Shown: one piece after another, positions 44,780 to 53,931 of the stretch
Layout: every line of letters begins with the position of its first letter
Numbering within the stretch: position 1 is the stretch's first letter
DNA from: Streptomyces bathyalis
GTDB taxonomy: Bacteria > Actinomycetota > Actinomycetes > Streptomycetales > Streptomycetaceae
DNA length: 64,000 nt
Assembly (NCBI RefSeq): GCF_015910445.1
Contig: NZ_CP048882.1
Location: 7,251,501-7,315,500, forward strand
Direction: 5' to 3'
Translations under genes and position numbers: made by a program
Notes under the pieces: generated by a model
What the model was told of the DNA's origin: nothing
The model's input: only the letters and a program-made list of their open reading frames with translations
Database searches by the model: none

Positions 44780-47700
44780 TCACACCAGCCCCGATGACCT
44801 GCGGGTTCGAAGTCGGAGAAGGCTCAGTGGTGCAGAGCCGTCCCGAGTTGGCAGTACGGACCCCAGCCGTGAGGTGAGCTGTGAGAGCAACTGGTCGGCC
44901 TGGGGCACCAGTCGGGGCCCCACGGAGGAAGTCCCGATGGCAATGGCTACTCCGGTCCATGCCAGTGGGCCCAAGGGCGTGCACCCGAAGAAGCGACTGA
45001 CGACGGGCACCTGGACGAGGGCCACGAGAACGGCGGCGGTGCTGATGACCGTGCCGAGGACCAGTGGGCTGTCACGGCGTCCGGCCACGGTCTGGGTGAG
45101 CTGGGAACCGATCACCCCGCACAGGGCCATGGTGCTGGTGCGCTGTGCCGATCCGGGGGTGAAGCTGCCGAACAGCCACGCCGCCGCCGCGCCGGCTCCG
45201 GTGATCAGGCCACGCTGGCGGATCTCGTGTGTGAGCGGCTCGCCCAGGTTGGCGAGACCTACGGAGTGCGTCTCGGCCAGGGCCTCCTCCGAAGCGGGGC
45301 CCCGGTCGTGAGGCGTGACCGCGATCGCCATGGCCGGGAACATGTCGGTGAGCAGGTTGACCAGGAGCAGCTGGCGCGCGGACAGCGGCGACGTACCGGA
45401 GAGCAGCGTGCCCAGCACGGAGAAGCCGACCTCACCCGCATTGCCGCCGAGCAGGATGCTGATGGCGTCGGCCACATTGCGCCACAGGGCCCGCCCCTCG
45501 GTGATGGCGTCGATGAGCACCGAGAGTTCGTTGTTGGTGATCACGAGGTCGGCAGCATTGCGTGCGGCCGCCGAACCGCGCGCGCCGATGCCGATCCCGA
45601 CGTCGGCGGCCCGGATCGCGGCGGCGTCGTTCGCGCCGTCCCCGACCATGCCGACGACGCGTCCCGCCTCCCGGAGTGCCTCGACGACCTGGAGCTTCTG
45701 TTCGGGTGCGACGCGAGCGACAACGCCGCAGTCCTTGAGAATGCGCGCTCGCCCTGCCCGGTCGAGTGCTGCCAGGTCGTGGCCCGTGACCACTGTGACG
45801 TCGGAGGGCCAGCCGAGTGCGATCGCCATGCACCGGGCGGTCTGAGGATGGTCGCCGGTCAGCATGACGGGACGTACGCCGGCCTCGCTCAACCCGGACA
45901 CGAGCGGGGCGGAACTGGCGCGTGGGGTGTCGGCCAGAGCTACGAACCCGATGAGTTCCAGCAGTTCGAGCGGCTTGTCCAGGACATCGGCCGCCTCGTT
46001 CACCCCGAGGGGCCGCTGGGCCACGGCGAGCAGCCGCAGACCCTGGGCGGCGAGGGCGTTTGCCATGTCGACTGCCGCCGGGTCCGTGTCGGGGCAGCAG
46101 GGCAGTACGACTTCCGGCGCGCCTTTGACCACGAGCTTTTCGTCGCCGTGCGCGCCTCTTCCGAGGGCGGCTGCGAACCCGCGACTCGATTCGAAGGGTT
46201 CGGCCTGCACAGTGGTCCATCCGGTCTCAGGCGGGGCGGCTGCCAGGACGGCCTCGTCGGTGGCATGGGCGTGGACACCCACCCGGTCCGCGGCAGCCGG
46301 GCACGCACGGGCGGCGATACGCAGGACCGCAAACGCCTCCGGGTCGGTCGCCTTGTGCTCATCGCCGCTCGCGGTGACGACACTGACCACCCGCAGCTTG
46401 TTCTCCGTGAGCGTCCCGGTCTTGTCGAAACAGACGGCGTTGACGCGGCCCAGCGCCTCCAGGCTGCGCGGCGTACGGACGAGGACACCGAGCCGGCTGA
46501 GGCGCCGCGCGGCGGCCATCTGTGCCACGGTCGCCACCAGGGGCATGCCCTCGGGCACGGCCGCCACCGCGACGGCCAGCCCTCCCTGGAGTGCCGAACG
46601 CATCGGACGTCCGCGCAACAAGGACAGGCCGGCGACGGCTGCACCGCCTGCGAGCGTGAAGGGCAGCACTCGCCTGGTCAGCCTGTGCAGTCGTGCCTGT
46701 ACTCCTGCCGAGATGGGGACGCGGGCGGCGAGCGACGCGGCACGACCCGCTTCCGTCTGGTGGCCGGTACCCACCACTACGGCCCGCGCGGAGCCGGCCA
46801 CCACGGTGGTGCCCTCGAAGACCATGCAGCTTCGGTCGGCGAGTGAGGCACCCGGAACGGCGGCCACGTTTTTCGGGGTCGGCAGGGACTCGCCGGTCAG
46901 CGAGGATTCGTCGACCTCGCACCCGTCGACCTCCAGCAGCCGCGCGTCTGCCGGGACCACGTCGTTGACGCGCAGGTCGATCACTTCGCCCTGCGCCAGG
47001 CGGGCGGCGTCCACGACGGACACCTCACCGGTCGACGGCTCGAGCCGACGGGCCATGGGCCGCTGCTCGGTGGCAAGCGCGAACAACGCCCTCTGCGCGC
47101 GCAGCCGTTGGACCCCGCCGACCAGGGCGTTCAACCCTACGGCGCCGATGACGAGGTAGGCATCGACCGGCGAACCGAGCAGTGCGGATGCGGTGGCTCC
47201 GACCACAAGCACGGGGGTGAACGGATCGTCGAGCTCAGCCCAGACGGCCCGCGCGAGCTGGACTCCCATCCGTACGGGCGCAAGCACCGGATACCTGGCC
47301 ATGACTCGCGCGAGACGGCCGGCAAGATGCCGTGTCGCCGACCACCCCGTGGGCGCGGTTCGTGGCGCCTTTCGCAGCCGCGCCATGACCTCGTGCGGAG
47401 GCAGAGCATGCCAGGGCACTCGCGGTTCGGGCCGTGGCATGGTGCCTGCGGTCACGACCAGCGCGGCGGCCCAGCCCCACGTCAGCGATGCGGCGGTGGC
47501 GACGGTTACCGGACTGAGGCGGACTTCGAGGGAGGCGGGCGTCTCCGGGGACCGTGCCTCCCGGGTGAGGACCAGCAGCTCGGAGAGGGCGGCGCCCGCC
47601 TCTGCGAAGAACTTGCCCCACCCGCTGACCGCTCGGGACAGGGTCACTGCGGACAGCAACCGCCACACGCCTTCCAGCCCGTGCAGGGACAGCAGATCGG

Positions 47701-49432
47701 CGCCCCAGACGACGGCACTGCCCTCGTCGGCGACCGCGACGGCGATGTCGCCGTGGAGCAGCCCGTCGACGACGTCGCGAGCGGAAGGAGCCCGCTCCGG
47801 TTGTTCAGTCCGGCGGTCATGCGGGACTCGCGCCACGGTGAGGACCGTACGGCCCTCGTCCTGGAGAGCGGCGACGGTTCCGGCGAACGGGACCTCCCCT
47901 GACGTGAGTTGATCGGCCAGCGTGCCGAATTCACCGAGGCCGTCCTCGTCCACCACCACGACGTGCAGGCCGGCCCGGCGCGCCGCGTCCAGCGCCGCCT
48001 CGGCCATGGGCTCGACCTCCCAGCCGACCAGGACGGTGCCCACGTCCCTGCCGAGCACCGAGGCGATCATCAGCCCCGCCTCCGCCTTCGTCTCATCGGG
48101 CACCGGACGGAGTGTGAGGTGTGGCTCTCCAGGCGGCTTCGCCCCGGCCTCGGGAGCGCTGAGCGCCTCCATCGCCGTGTGCCACAACCGGGCATGGTCC
48201 CAGCCCGTCGTGTCGGGATGGACTTCGAGCACGGTGCGGCGGGCGCTGCGGAGCGCTCCGGAATGCAGCACCACGGTGTCCACCAGTTCCAGACGGCGGA
48301 GCCTCGCGGGATCGCCGACCAGCATGTCCTCTTGCGCGAGAGCAGCGGCGAGCGATGCGGTGAAGGCCGACGGGCCGAAGCGTGCGGCCTTGGGCACACC
48401 GGCCAGGACCGTCTCCGCCGCCTTGTCGAGGCTGCGGGTGAACAGGAGCGTGGCGAGGGCACCGCCCAGCATCCCGTTGACGGCCGTGTCCGAGTACGAC
48501 TCGTCTGGGCAGGTCCGCAGCGCCGGACGCACGGTGGAGCCTCGCGTCACCGTCAGGCGGTCCGGAGCACAGAGCGTGTCGTGCGCTGTCTCGAAGGTCG
48601 CGAGCTGGGCGAGCGATCGCACCAATTGAGTGGCCCGCAGCGCGGCGTCGAGCAGCAGAGGCCCCGGTGACTGCGCGATCCCCAAGACTGCCGCCTGTGC
48701 TGCGCCCAGAAGCAGGTCGCTCGCGTCCGAGCCCAGCAGGCGGCCCAATGCCGCACGTACTCGCGAATCCTCACGCAGGAGGGAGACCGACGCCACAAGT
48801 GCTTCCGGCGCGCGTGCCGGAAGCACGGCCCGCGCCGCGACGACCGTGGCGATGCCTGCCGCGTCGCACGCGAGCGCGGCGATATTGACGCGCACGTTCC
48901 TGACGTCACCCGGGTGGCCATGCTCCGGCGTCCGTTCGCCGGTGTGTTCAAGCCCATGCTCGGCCGCGAGTTCGGATGCCTTGGCCGCCACACGCTCGCA
49001 GACCGCGTCCTCGGCGGCCTTGACGACCACGCATTCCAGGCCGCCATCCCAGTAGGCGAGCAGCACATCAGGGTGCTCGGCCAGTTCGACGGCCACCTTC
49101 TCGGCGGCGGTCTCGAGCCGTTCCGCGGTGGGCACCGGTGCGCCAGGGGGGTACCGCAGCCCAAGGTGCATCCGGGGTCCTGCGCGCCAGCTGCCGACGC
49201 GGGGCGTCATCGCGTCACGGGCGACTCTGCCGAGGTGCCCGGCGGACGCGCACACTTCCGTCGCACCGCTCACCGCTTCATGCGCACCGACGCTTACCAG
49301 CCTGCCCGTCAGGCGCGCTGCCGCGGCCGCCGGAGGCGTGATCCGGCGAGTGGTCCTGGCAGGCGCGGCCAAGACACTCCGGAGAAGTGAGTCAGCCACC
49401 TTCGGCAGCCCGGCGAGCAATCGAAGCAGCAT
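44780..49432 (-). CDS. Very large cation-translocating P-type ATPase (CtpI-like)
   Basis: 1550 residues, close to mycobacterial CtpI and twice the usual length. The C-terminal half is a complete P-type ATPase: TGES (about 845), PEGMPL in the membrane (about 962), phosphorylation site DKTGTLTEN (about 1000), MLTGDHP, and GDGANDAAAIRAADVG (about 1270), with further membrane helices to the end. The first 600-700 residues hold repeated soluble regions with short hydrophobic stretches and match no ordinary metal-binding domain. The ion is not known; the PEGMP core differs from the CPC of copper pumps and resembles Ca/Mg-type pumps. It lies 64 nt after the basic-tail membrane protein gene and probably shares its transcript. 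Confidence 0.88.
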   Translation of the reverse strand: MLLRLLAGLPKVADSLLRSVLAAPARTTRRITPPAAAAARLTGRLVSVGAHEAVSGATEVCASAGHLGRVARDAMTPRVGSWRAGPRMHLGLRYPPGAPVPTAERLETAAEKVAVELAEHPDVLLAYWDGGLECVVVKAAEDAVCERVAAKASELAAEHGLEHTGERTPEHGHPGDVRNVRVNIAALACDAAGIATVVAARAVLPARAPEALVASVSLLREDSRVRAALGRLLGSDASDLLLGAAQAAVLGIAQSPGPLLLDAALRATQLVRSLAQLATFETAHDTLCAPDRLTVTRGSTVRPALRTCPDESYSDTAVNGMLGGALATLLFTRSLDKAAETVLAGVPKAARFGPSAFTASLAAALAQEDMLVGDPARLRRLELVDTVVLHSGALRSARRTVLEVHPDTTGWDHARLWHTAMEALSAPEAGAKPPGEPHLTLRPVPDETKAEAGLMIASVLGRDVGTVLVGWEVEPMAEAALDAARRAGLHVVVVDEDGLGEFGTLADQLTSGEVPFAGTVAALQDEGRTVLTVARVPHDRRTEQPERAPSARDVVDGLLHGDIAVAVADEGSAVVWGADLLSLHGLEGVWRLLSAVTLSRAVSGWGKFFAEAGAALSELLVLTREARSPETPASLEVRLSPVTVATAASLTWGWAAALVVTAGTMPRPEPRVPWHALPPHEVMARLRKAPRTAPTGWSATRHLAGRLARVMARYPVLAPVRMGVQLARAVWAELDDPFTPVLVVGATASALLGSPVDAYLVIGAVGLNALVGGVQRLRAQRALFALATEQRPMARRLEPSTGEVSVVDAARLAQGEVIDLRVNDVVPADARLLEVDGCEVDESSLTGESLPTPKNVAAVPGASLADRSCMVFEGTTVVAGSARAVVVGTGHQTEAGRAASLAARVPISAGVQARLHRLTRRVLPFTLAGGAAVAGLSLLRGRPMRSALQGGLAVAVAAVPEGMPLVATVAQMAAARRLSRLGVLVRTPRSLEALGRVNAVCFDKTGTLTENKLRVVSVVTASGDEHKATDPEAFAVLRIAARACPAAADRVGVHAHATDEAVLAAAPPETGWTTVQAEPFESSRGFAAALGRGAHGDEKLVVKGAPEVVLPCCPDTDPAAVDMANALAAQGLRLLAVAQRPLGVNEAADVLDKPLELLELIGFVALADTPRASSAPLVSGLSEAGVRPVMLTGDHPQTARCMAIALGWPSDVTVVTGHDLAALDRAGRARILKDCGVVARVAPEQKLQVVEALREAGRVVGMVGDGANDAAAIRAADVGIGIGARGSAAARNAADLVITNNELSVLIDAITEGRALWRNVADAISILLGGNAGEVGFSVLGTLLSGTSPLSARQLLLVNLLTDMFPAMAIAVTPHDRGPASEEALAETHSVGLANLGEPLTHEIRQRGLITGAGAAAAWLFGSFTPGSAQRTSTMALCGVIGSQLTQTVAGRRDSPLVLGTVISTAAVLVALVQVPVVSRFFGCTPLGPLAWTGVAIAIGTSSVGPRLVPQADQLLSQLTSRLGSVLPTRDGSAPLSLLRLRTRRSSGLV

Positions 49433-49496
49433 TCCTCACCTTCGCGGGGATCCGGGCGGGCGTGGGGGAACGGTCGTAGCGTCGGGCAAGGAGGGC

Positions 49497-49997
49497 TCAG
49501 GCCTTCTTCCGCCCGCCGGCCTTTGCACGCGAGGCGCTCGTGGTCTTCTTCGCTGTGCGCTTGGCGGCTGTGCTCTTGGCGGCGGTGCTCTTGCTCGATC
49601 CCTTCTTCGCCGTCCTCGAGCCGTTGCCCGACCTGGACCTGGAGGCAGCTTGCTTCGTGGTCCGCTTCTGCGTCCGGGCCCCGTCCGTGGCCTCGCCATC
49701 CATGTCCGCAGGACGCGGTTGCGTCAGCCACACCGCCGCGGCGCCCGCCACAGCCACCGGCCACTCGATGACACCCGCCACGCCGAGGATCCCCGCCCCC
49801 GTGTACGCAGCGACGCGCCTGGCACGCGGCGAAACGATTCCGACGGTGTCCAGCATGTCGTCGAAGACCCCCCTGACACGCTCCGACCCAGGGACTCTCT
49901 CGGCAGCAGTCCTCATCGTTCGCATCGGATCCATGACCGTCTCCTGGACCTGCTGCTGCTTGCCATTCGAGCGGGTTGAACTGGAACGGTCAGGCAT
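49497..49997 (-). CDS. Membrane protein with a lysine/alanine-rich histone-like tail
   Basis: 166 residues. The first part is polar and helical (VMDPMRTMRTAAERVPGSER, VFDDMLDTVGI). Hydrophobic segments lie at about 65-90 (YTGAGILGVAGVIEWPVAVA). The last 60 residues consist of Lys/Ala/Ser/Thr repeats (TAAKSTAAKRTAKKTTSASR), like the tails of histone H1 or actinobacterial HupB. Such a tail would bind DNA or acidic polymers at the membrane. It is 64 nt upstream of the CtpI-like ATPase gene. No known family is recognised. Confidence 0.72.
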   Translation of the reverse strand: MPDRSSSTRSNGKQQQVQETVMDPMRTMRTAAERVPGSERVRGVFDDMLDTVGIVSPRARRVAAYTGAGILGVAGVIEWPVAVAGAAAVWLTQPRPADMDGEATDGARTQKRTTKQAASRSRSGNGSRTAKKGSSKSTAAKSTAAKRTAKKTTSASRAKAGGRKKA

Positions 49998-50369
49998 GGG
50001 AACTCTCCGTCCTCGAGAAGGGTGAGGTGTTGTTGAGAGGCGATAACACAGCTCACTCTTCGTACCCTTACCTGGACAAATGGGACCGGCAAGCCCGGCG
50101 CATCTTCATGCGGCCGAGCGAGGTACCCGGCGCCCACGCTCCGGCCTCGTCCCGCTGCTGGAGCCGCGCGCTGCCGTCGCCGTTGGCTGCGTCCCGGGAA
50201 GTGGGCGTACGAGCGCGGTGTGGTGCGGTACTGGGGGAGGAGCGGTGGGCTGGCGCTCGCCGCACTTACCGGGGCGGACGAGGGACGATGACGTCCTGAC
50301 GCCGAGCGTGTGGTCGAGGTCCCTGCTCCGGTGGCAGGAGCCGGGTTCCGTGCTCGGTCGGGCCGGGTG
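49998..50369. other. Intergenic region upstream of the basic-tail gene
   Basis: 372 nt between two minus-strand genes. No gene with family features was seen, and the short frames present lack ribosome sites. It presumably holds the promoter of the ATPase operon; no confident -10/-35 pair was found. Confidence 0.3.
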
Positions 50370-51296
50370 TCAGAAGCGGTCGATCACCGCCTTCTTGGCG
50401 CCGGTGAATTCCTCGTCGGTGAGCACGCCGTCGCGGTGCAGTTCGCCGAGTTCGCGCAGGCGCCGCAGCAGCCGGTCGTGCTCCGCCGCGGTCGAGTCAC
50501 CCGGCCTGTCCGCCGAGCCCCCGCTCCCGTCCTTGACGCGGTATGGGGGAAGCTCGTCCGCGACGGTTCCCACTGGCGGCTTCGCACCGGCCGGATGAGG
50601 CAGCCGGGCGGTCACCGCGGCGGCCAGCAGGACCGAGCCGCCCGTCTCGCGGGCCTGCCGAATTCCCCACAGCATCAGGCAGTTCGGGTCATGTTCCGGC
50701 TTGAGGACGGCGTGCCCGCCCTTCGGGCGGAAGCGCAGCGAGCCGTTCTCCCAGCCGATCGCGGGCGTCCACTCCACGCCGTCCAGTTCGTCAAGGGTGA
50801 AGATGCGCGGGCCTCTGTGCGACTTGCTCTCGTTGGCCATCCAGTTCCACTCCAGCTGGACGCGCTCGCCGTCGAACGAGGCGGTCCCGTCCGTGCCGCC
50901 CGCCGTCAGCGGAACGGCGGGCCCGGGCAGCAGATAGCGGTCGCTGGGCGTGTCCGGCACCTCGTCCAGCAGCAGCGTGCGGCGGAGTTCCTCCACGAAG
51001 TACTCGGCGACGCCGGCGCGGTCTTTCTCCACCGGCAGTTGGTACGGGTCCGATGCATCCGGCAGGCGCCCGCTCGCCACCTGTGCGAGCGGGTCGGCTC
51101 CCTCCCGTAGGCGCAACCGCAACCGGCCGCCCTTGCGGCCCGGCTCGTACGCGATGCCGGAGATCGCCGTGATCGGTACAGCCACCTCGCCCAGCACTTT
51201 GCGCAGCGGGTGCGTGTGCTTTTCCAGGGCAGGCACGATCCGCAGTGTCTCGCCGTCGAACGTCCACATTCCGGTGCGCTGGATGATCTCCGCCAT
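50370..51296 (-). CDS. DUF4429 and SHOCT domain protein
   Basis: 308 residues. Two related PH-like DUF4429 regions are visible, about 8-110 (MWTFDGETLRIVP, ISGIAYEPGRKGGRLRLRLR) and about 130-235 (TASFDGERVQLEW, LDGVEWTPAIGWENGSLRF). A SHOCT helix pair closes the protein (LLRRLRELGELHRDGVLTDE). These proteins are common in Streptomyces and lack a known function; SHOCT domains are thought to mediate oligomerisation. It appears to stand alone. Confidence 0.88.
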   Translation of the reverse strand: MAEIIQRTGMWTFDGETLRIVPALEKHTHPLRKVLGEVAVPITAISGIAYEPGRKGGRLRLRLREGADPLAQVASGRLPDASDPYQLPVEKDRAGVAEYFVEELRRTLLLDEVPDTPSDRYLLPGPAVPLTAGGTDGTASFDGERVQLEWNWMANESKSHRGPRIFTLDELDGVEWTPAIGWENGSLRFRPKGGHAVLKPEHDPNCLMLWGIRQARETGGSVLLAAAVTARLPHPAGAKPPVGTVADELPPYRVKDGSGGSADRPGDSTAAEHDRLLRRLRELGELHRDGVLTDEEFTGAKKAVIDRF

Positions 51297-51581
51297 GCGG
51301 TGATTATCCGACGCGCCTGGCCATGAGCATCCGCTGGACCGGGCAAAGCCACCGGTTCAACCCCAGGGTGAAGACCGCTGTCGCAACCGCGAACGCAGCT
51401 CCCGCGTGATTCCGAGGATTCCTGGATCGGCCAATGCGTTGCGAGTGACCGCCTGCATAATCGCGCCGGGTTCCGCGAGTGCTGCACCCTCGCCGTGCCC
51501 GATCACCGTGCGCGGCAACCCGGTTGGGCGATCAGCTCGGTGGCGTTGCCCGACCAGTTGCACCGAGGAGCTGATGGAGGA

Positions 51582-51914
51582 TCAGGACTGACGCTCGTAG
51601 TTGGTGACGACAGCATCGATCAGGCCCGGGAAACGCGCCTCCAGGTCCTCCGTGCGCAGCGTGGTCCAGCGGCGATTGCCTTCCTCGCGCTGACGGATCA
51701 CGCCTGCCTCGCGCAGGATCCGGAAGTGGTGGGTGAGCGTCGAGGGAGCGACGTCGACCGGGAACGTGCCGCAGGCGCGCTCCGGGTCCGCTCGCAGGGT
51801 TCGCACGATCGTCATCCGGGTCTGGTCGGACAGGGCATGCAGTACGTCGAGCAGGTCGAGTTCGCCGGTGTCGGGATGCACCAGCGATGCGCGGCGGCGC
51901 TGTGACCTGACCAT
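51582..51914 (-). CDS. ArsR-family repressor
   Basis: 110 residues with the winged helix-turn-helix of ArsR proteins: LDVLHALSDQTRMTIVRTLR, then STLTHHFRILREAGVIRQRE. No metal-binding Cys motif is seen, so a non-metal signal such as a redox or electrophile cue is likely. GGAGG lies 5 nt before ATG 51914. It is divergent from the quinone-reductase gene, and palindromes at 51934-51945 and 51966-51992 are its likely operators. Confidence 0.88.
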   Translation of the reverse strand: MVRSQRRRASLVHPDTGELDLLDVLHALSDQTRMTIVRTLRADPERACGTFPVDVAPSTLTHHFRILREAGVIRQREEGNRRWTTLRTEDLEARFPGLIDAVVTNYERQS

Positions 51915-51933
51915 TCGGCCCTCCTTCGAATTT

Positions 51934-51945
51934 CGACGTTCGTCG
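51934..51945. promoter_or_regulatory. Secondary ArsR-type operator
   Basis: CGACG-TT-CGTCG is a palindrome 20 bp upstream of the ArsR start. It shares the CGACG/CGTCG half-site with the larger 27-bp site, so it is probably bound by the same repressor for autoregulation. Confidence 0.45.
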
Positions 51946-51965
51946 TAAGGCGATGCTAGCGTACA

Positions 51966-51992
51966 TGTACGACGTACGTGGTACGTCGTACA
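51966..51992. promoter_or_regulatory. Perfect 27-bp palindromic operator
   Basis: The arms TGTACGACGTAC and GTACGTCGTACA are exact inverted repeats around the 3-nt centre GTG. The site ends just before the AAAGGAGG ribosome site of the quinone-reductase gene, so a bound repressor would block its transcription. Confidence 0.65.
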
Positions 51993-52008
51993 TCAAAGGA
52001 GGCTCACC

Positions 52009-52986
52009 ATGCGCGCACTCGTCATGACCGAACCCTCGACCGGCCCTGATCGGACAGGGGTGCGTGAGGCCGACGTGCCACAGCCCGGTCCGGGGGAGGT
52101 GACCATCGACGTCGCCTGGGCAGGGATCAACTTCCTGGACATCATGGCCCGCCGCGGTGACGCCGGGTACGCGCGGACGTGGCCGCACGTACCGGGGCTG
52201 GAGGTCGCAGGCTCAGTGCGCGAGGCCGGCGCCGGCGTGCCGCTGGAACCTGGCCGGCGCGTTGCCGCACTCACCGTTGACGGCGGCCTGGCGGAGGTGG
52301 CCCTCGTCCCGGCCGCGCTTGCCGTGCCGGTACCGGCCGGGGTTGCGCTGCCCGTCGCGGCAGCCGCGCCGGGGGCGCTCGCCACCGCCATGCTGCTGCT
52401 GACCGAGGCCGGACGCTTCCGTCCGGACGAGACCGTGCTGGTGCATTCCGCCAGCGGCGGCGTGGGCAGCGCCATCGCCTCCTTCGTGCCTGCGCTCGGC
52501 GGGGGGACCCTGATCGGCACGGTCGGCAGCCCCGAGAAGGTGGCAGCGGCGAAGCACCTCGGGTACGACGTGGCGGCGGTCAGGAGCGACGACCTTGTGG
52601 CGGCAGTGCGGGCCGCCGCGCCCGACGGCGTAGACATCGTCCTGGACCCCTTCGGCACCGATCAACTCGACACGGACCTGGCGGTCCTGGCTCCAGGTGG
52701 CCGGATCGTCCTGTTCGGTAACACCACCGGCGAAGCGCCCGGCGAACTACCGGCGCTGCGGCAGCTCATCGGCGGCAACGCCTCGATCGCAGGCTTCAGC
52801 ATCAGCCGCCTCGCTGCCGCAGCGCCGGAACGGGCGGCCGCAGCGTTGCGCCAGGTGCTCGACCTGCTCGCGGACGGCGCTGTCGACCTGCCCGTCACCG
52901 AGATCGACTCGCTCGACGACGTACCGGCCGTTCATCAGCTCCTCGCCGAGGGCAGCGGCCGCGGCAAGTACGTGGTCAAGCCCTGA
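52009..52986 (+). CDS. NADPH:quinone reductase-type zinc-free alcohol dehydrogenase homologue
   Basis: 325 residues of the medium-chain dehydrogenase superfamily, quinone-reductase branch: the GroES-like N-terminal half (DVAWAGINFLDIMARRGD, HVPGLEVAG) and a nucleotide domain with HSASGGVGSAIASF (about 146-159). The zinc ligands of true alcohol dehydrogenases are absent. It would reduce quinones or enones with NADPH. ATG 52009 has AAAGGAGG 6 nt upstream. Control by the divergent ArsR protein suggests an electrophile or quinone response. Confidence 0.9.
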   Translation: MRALVMTEPSTGPDRTGVREADVPQPGPGEVTIDVAWAGINFLDIMARRGDAGYARTWPHVPGLEVAGSVREAGAGVPLEPGRRVAALTVDGGLAEVALVPAALAVPVPAGVALPVAAAAPGALATAMLLLTEAGRFRPDETVLVHSASGGVGSAIASFVPALGGGTLIGTVGSPEKVAAAKHLGYDVAAVRSDDLVAAVRAAAPDGVDIVLDPFGTDQLDTDLAVLAPGGRIVLFGNTTGEAPGELPALRQLIGGNASIAGFSISRLAAAAPERAAAALRQVLDLLADGAVDLPVTEIDSLDDVPAVHQLLAEGSGRGKYVVKP

Positions 52987-52987
52987 C

Positions 52988-53011
52988 GGCTGTCCCGTAA
53001 CTGATCTTTGG
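52988..53011 (+). repeat. Insertion-sequence end-like inverted repeat (left)
   Basis: Starting 2 nt after the quinone-reductase stop, the sequence GGCTGTCCCGTAACTGATCT resembles, with a few indels, the reverse complement of 53928-53953. Both look like the terminal repeat of an IS5-group element, facing inward about 966 bp apart. Confidence 0.4.
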
Positions 53012-53197
53012 CATGAGGGTGGTTGGTCAGGACTGGACCCTGGGGGCCACAAGTGGACTCCGCCGCCAGGGTCGCGCCGTTCTCGCGGACTGCCCGGTTT
53101 GATCGCTCGGTGTCCAAGGTGGGCCCAGGGCGGGGCGGGGCCGCGGGCGGCTCCACTTGGGGAAATGAGCGGCAGGGCCTCCTGGTATGTTGCGCCG

Positions 53198-53632
53198 ATG
53201 TCGGCGATCAAGCAGTTCCAAGTCACCTTTGACTGCGCGGAACCTGAGCGCGTCGCTCGTTTTTGGTGCGAGGCGTTGGGGTACGTCGTACCGCCGCCTC
53301 CGGAGGGGTTCGCCACTTGGGACGACTTCAACCGCTCCCAGGCTCCCGAGGATCAGGGTTCATGGTTCGCATGCATTGATCCCTCAGGTGTGGGCCCGCG
53401 ACTGTTCTTCCAGCGCGTTCCCGAAGGGAAGGTCGTCAAGAATCGGCTGCACCTGGACGTGCGGGTAGGCACCGGCCTCGTGGGTGAAGAGCGCCTCGCC
53501 GCTCTCGAGGCCGAATGCGCACGACTGGTCCCACTCGGCGCGGTACGCGTACGACTGCTCCCTGCCGATGAGGACAACGAGTCGTGCCTCGTGATGCAGG
53601 ACATCGAGGGCAACGAGTTCTGTCTCGACTGA
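53198..53632 (+). CDS. VOC/glyoxalase-like domain protein
   Basis: 144 residues with the beta-alpha-beta-beta-beta VOC pattern: QVTFDCAEPERVARFWCEAL at the start, a middle RLFFQRVPEGK, RLHLDV at about 90, and the terminal MQDIEGNEFCL. Single-module VOC proteins of this type are often called glyoxalase-like, but the activity is unknown. ATG 53198 is chosen: TATGTT ends 6 nt upstream without a ribosome site, as in leaderless genes; ATG 53165 is an alternative. It lies between IS-like ends. Confidence 0.82.
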   Translation: MSAIKQFQVTFDCAEPERVARFWCEALGYVVPPPPEGFATWDDFNRSQAPEDQGSWFACIDPSGVGPRLFFQRVPEGKVVKNRLHLDVRVGTGLVGEERLAALEAECARLVPLGAVRVRLLPADEDNESCLVMQDIEGNEFCLD

Positions 53633-53931
53633 AGCGCGAGCGACGGCCCGAGGTGGCCAACCATGCGGGCCAGCGGCCGACTTCGACATCCTGACAGCGG
53701 GGGCGCGAGCTGTCGCAGCGTCAAGTTCGTACGCCAGTAGGCCGCTACCAGCAGGATCCGGTCCTCCAGAATCAGCCTCAACGGTCGAGACCGGGGCACT
53801 GGTTCGCACCCTCGCGGCGATTCGCAGTGACCAGCTTGCCGAACCGACCGGGGGCACCGCCCGGTGAACGGGACTTCCAGGACGGCTCCGACACCGTGAT
53901 CAAACCAGGCACGGCAAGATCGTGACACCAA
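53633..53931 (-). pseudogene. Degraded IS5-group transposase (N-terminal fragment)
   Basis: On the minus strand the core RPLRLILEDRILLVAAYWRT (residues about 49-68 of the frame) and NLTLRQLAPPL match the N-terminal helix-turn-helix of actinobacterial IS5-group transposases. PFTGRCPRSV upstream and GRMVGHLGPSLALQ downstream can only be joined in different frames, so several frameshifts have occurred. The catalytic DDE half is missing: the sequence stops at the end of the VOC gene. Confidence 0.6.

Noticed and set aside
44800..44830. GGGTTCGAAGTC resembling a tRNA T-arm
   Set aside because: It lies within the coding end of the P-type ATPase and no acceptor, D or anticodon arms can be paired around it.
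45227..46846. Long forward open frame opposite the P-type ATPase
   Set aside because: Antisense shadow; the ATPase motifs lie on the minus strand through the same region.
51357..51563. Reverse open frame in the gap before the DUF4429 gene
   Set aside because: Some stretches look protein-like, but there is no ribosome site or family match and neighbouring frames look equally plausible. The 285-nt gap is left without a gene.
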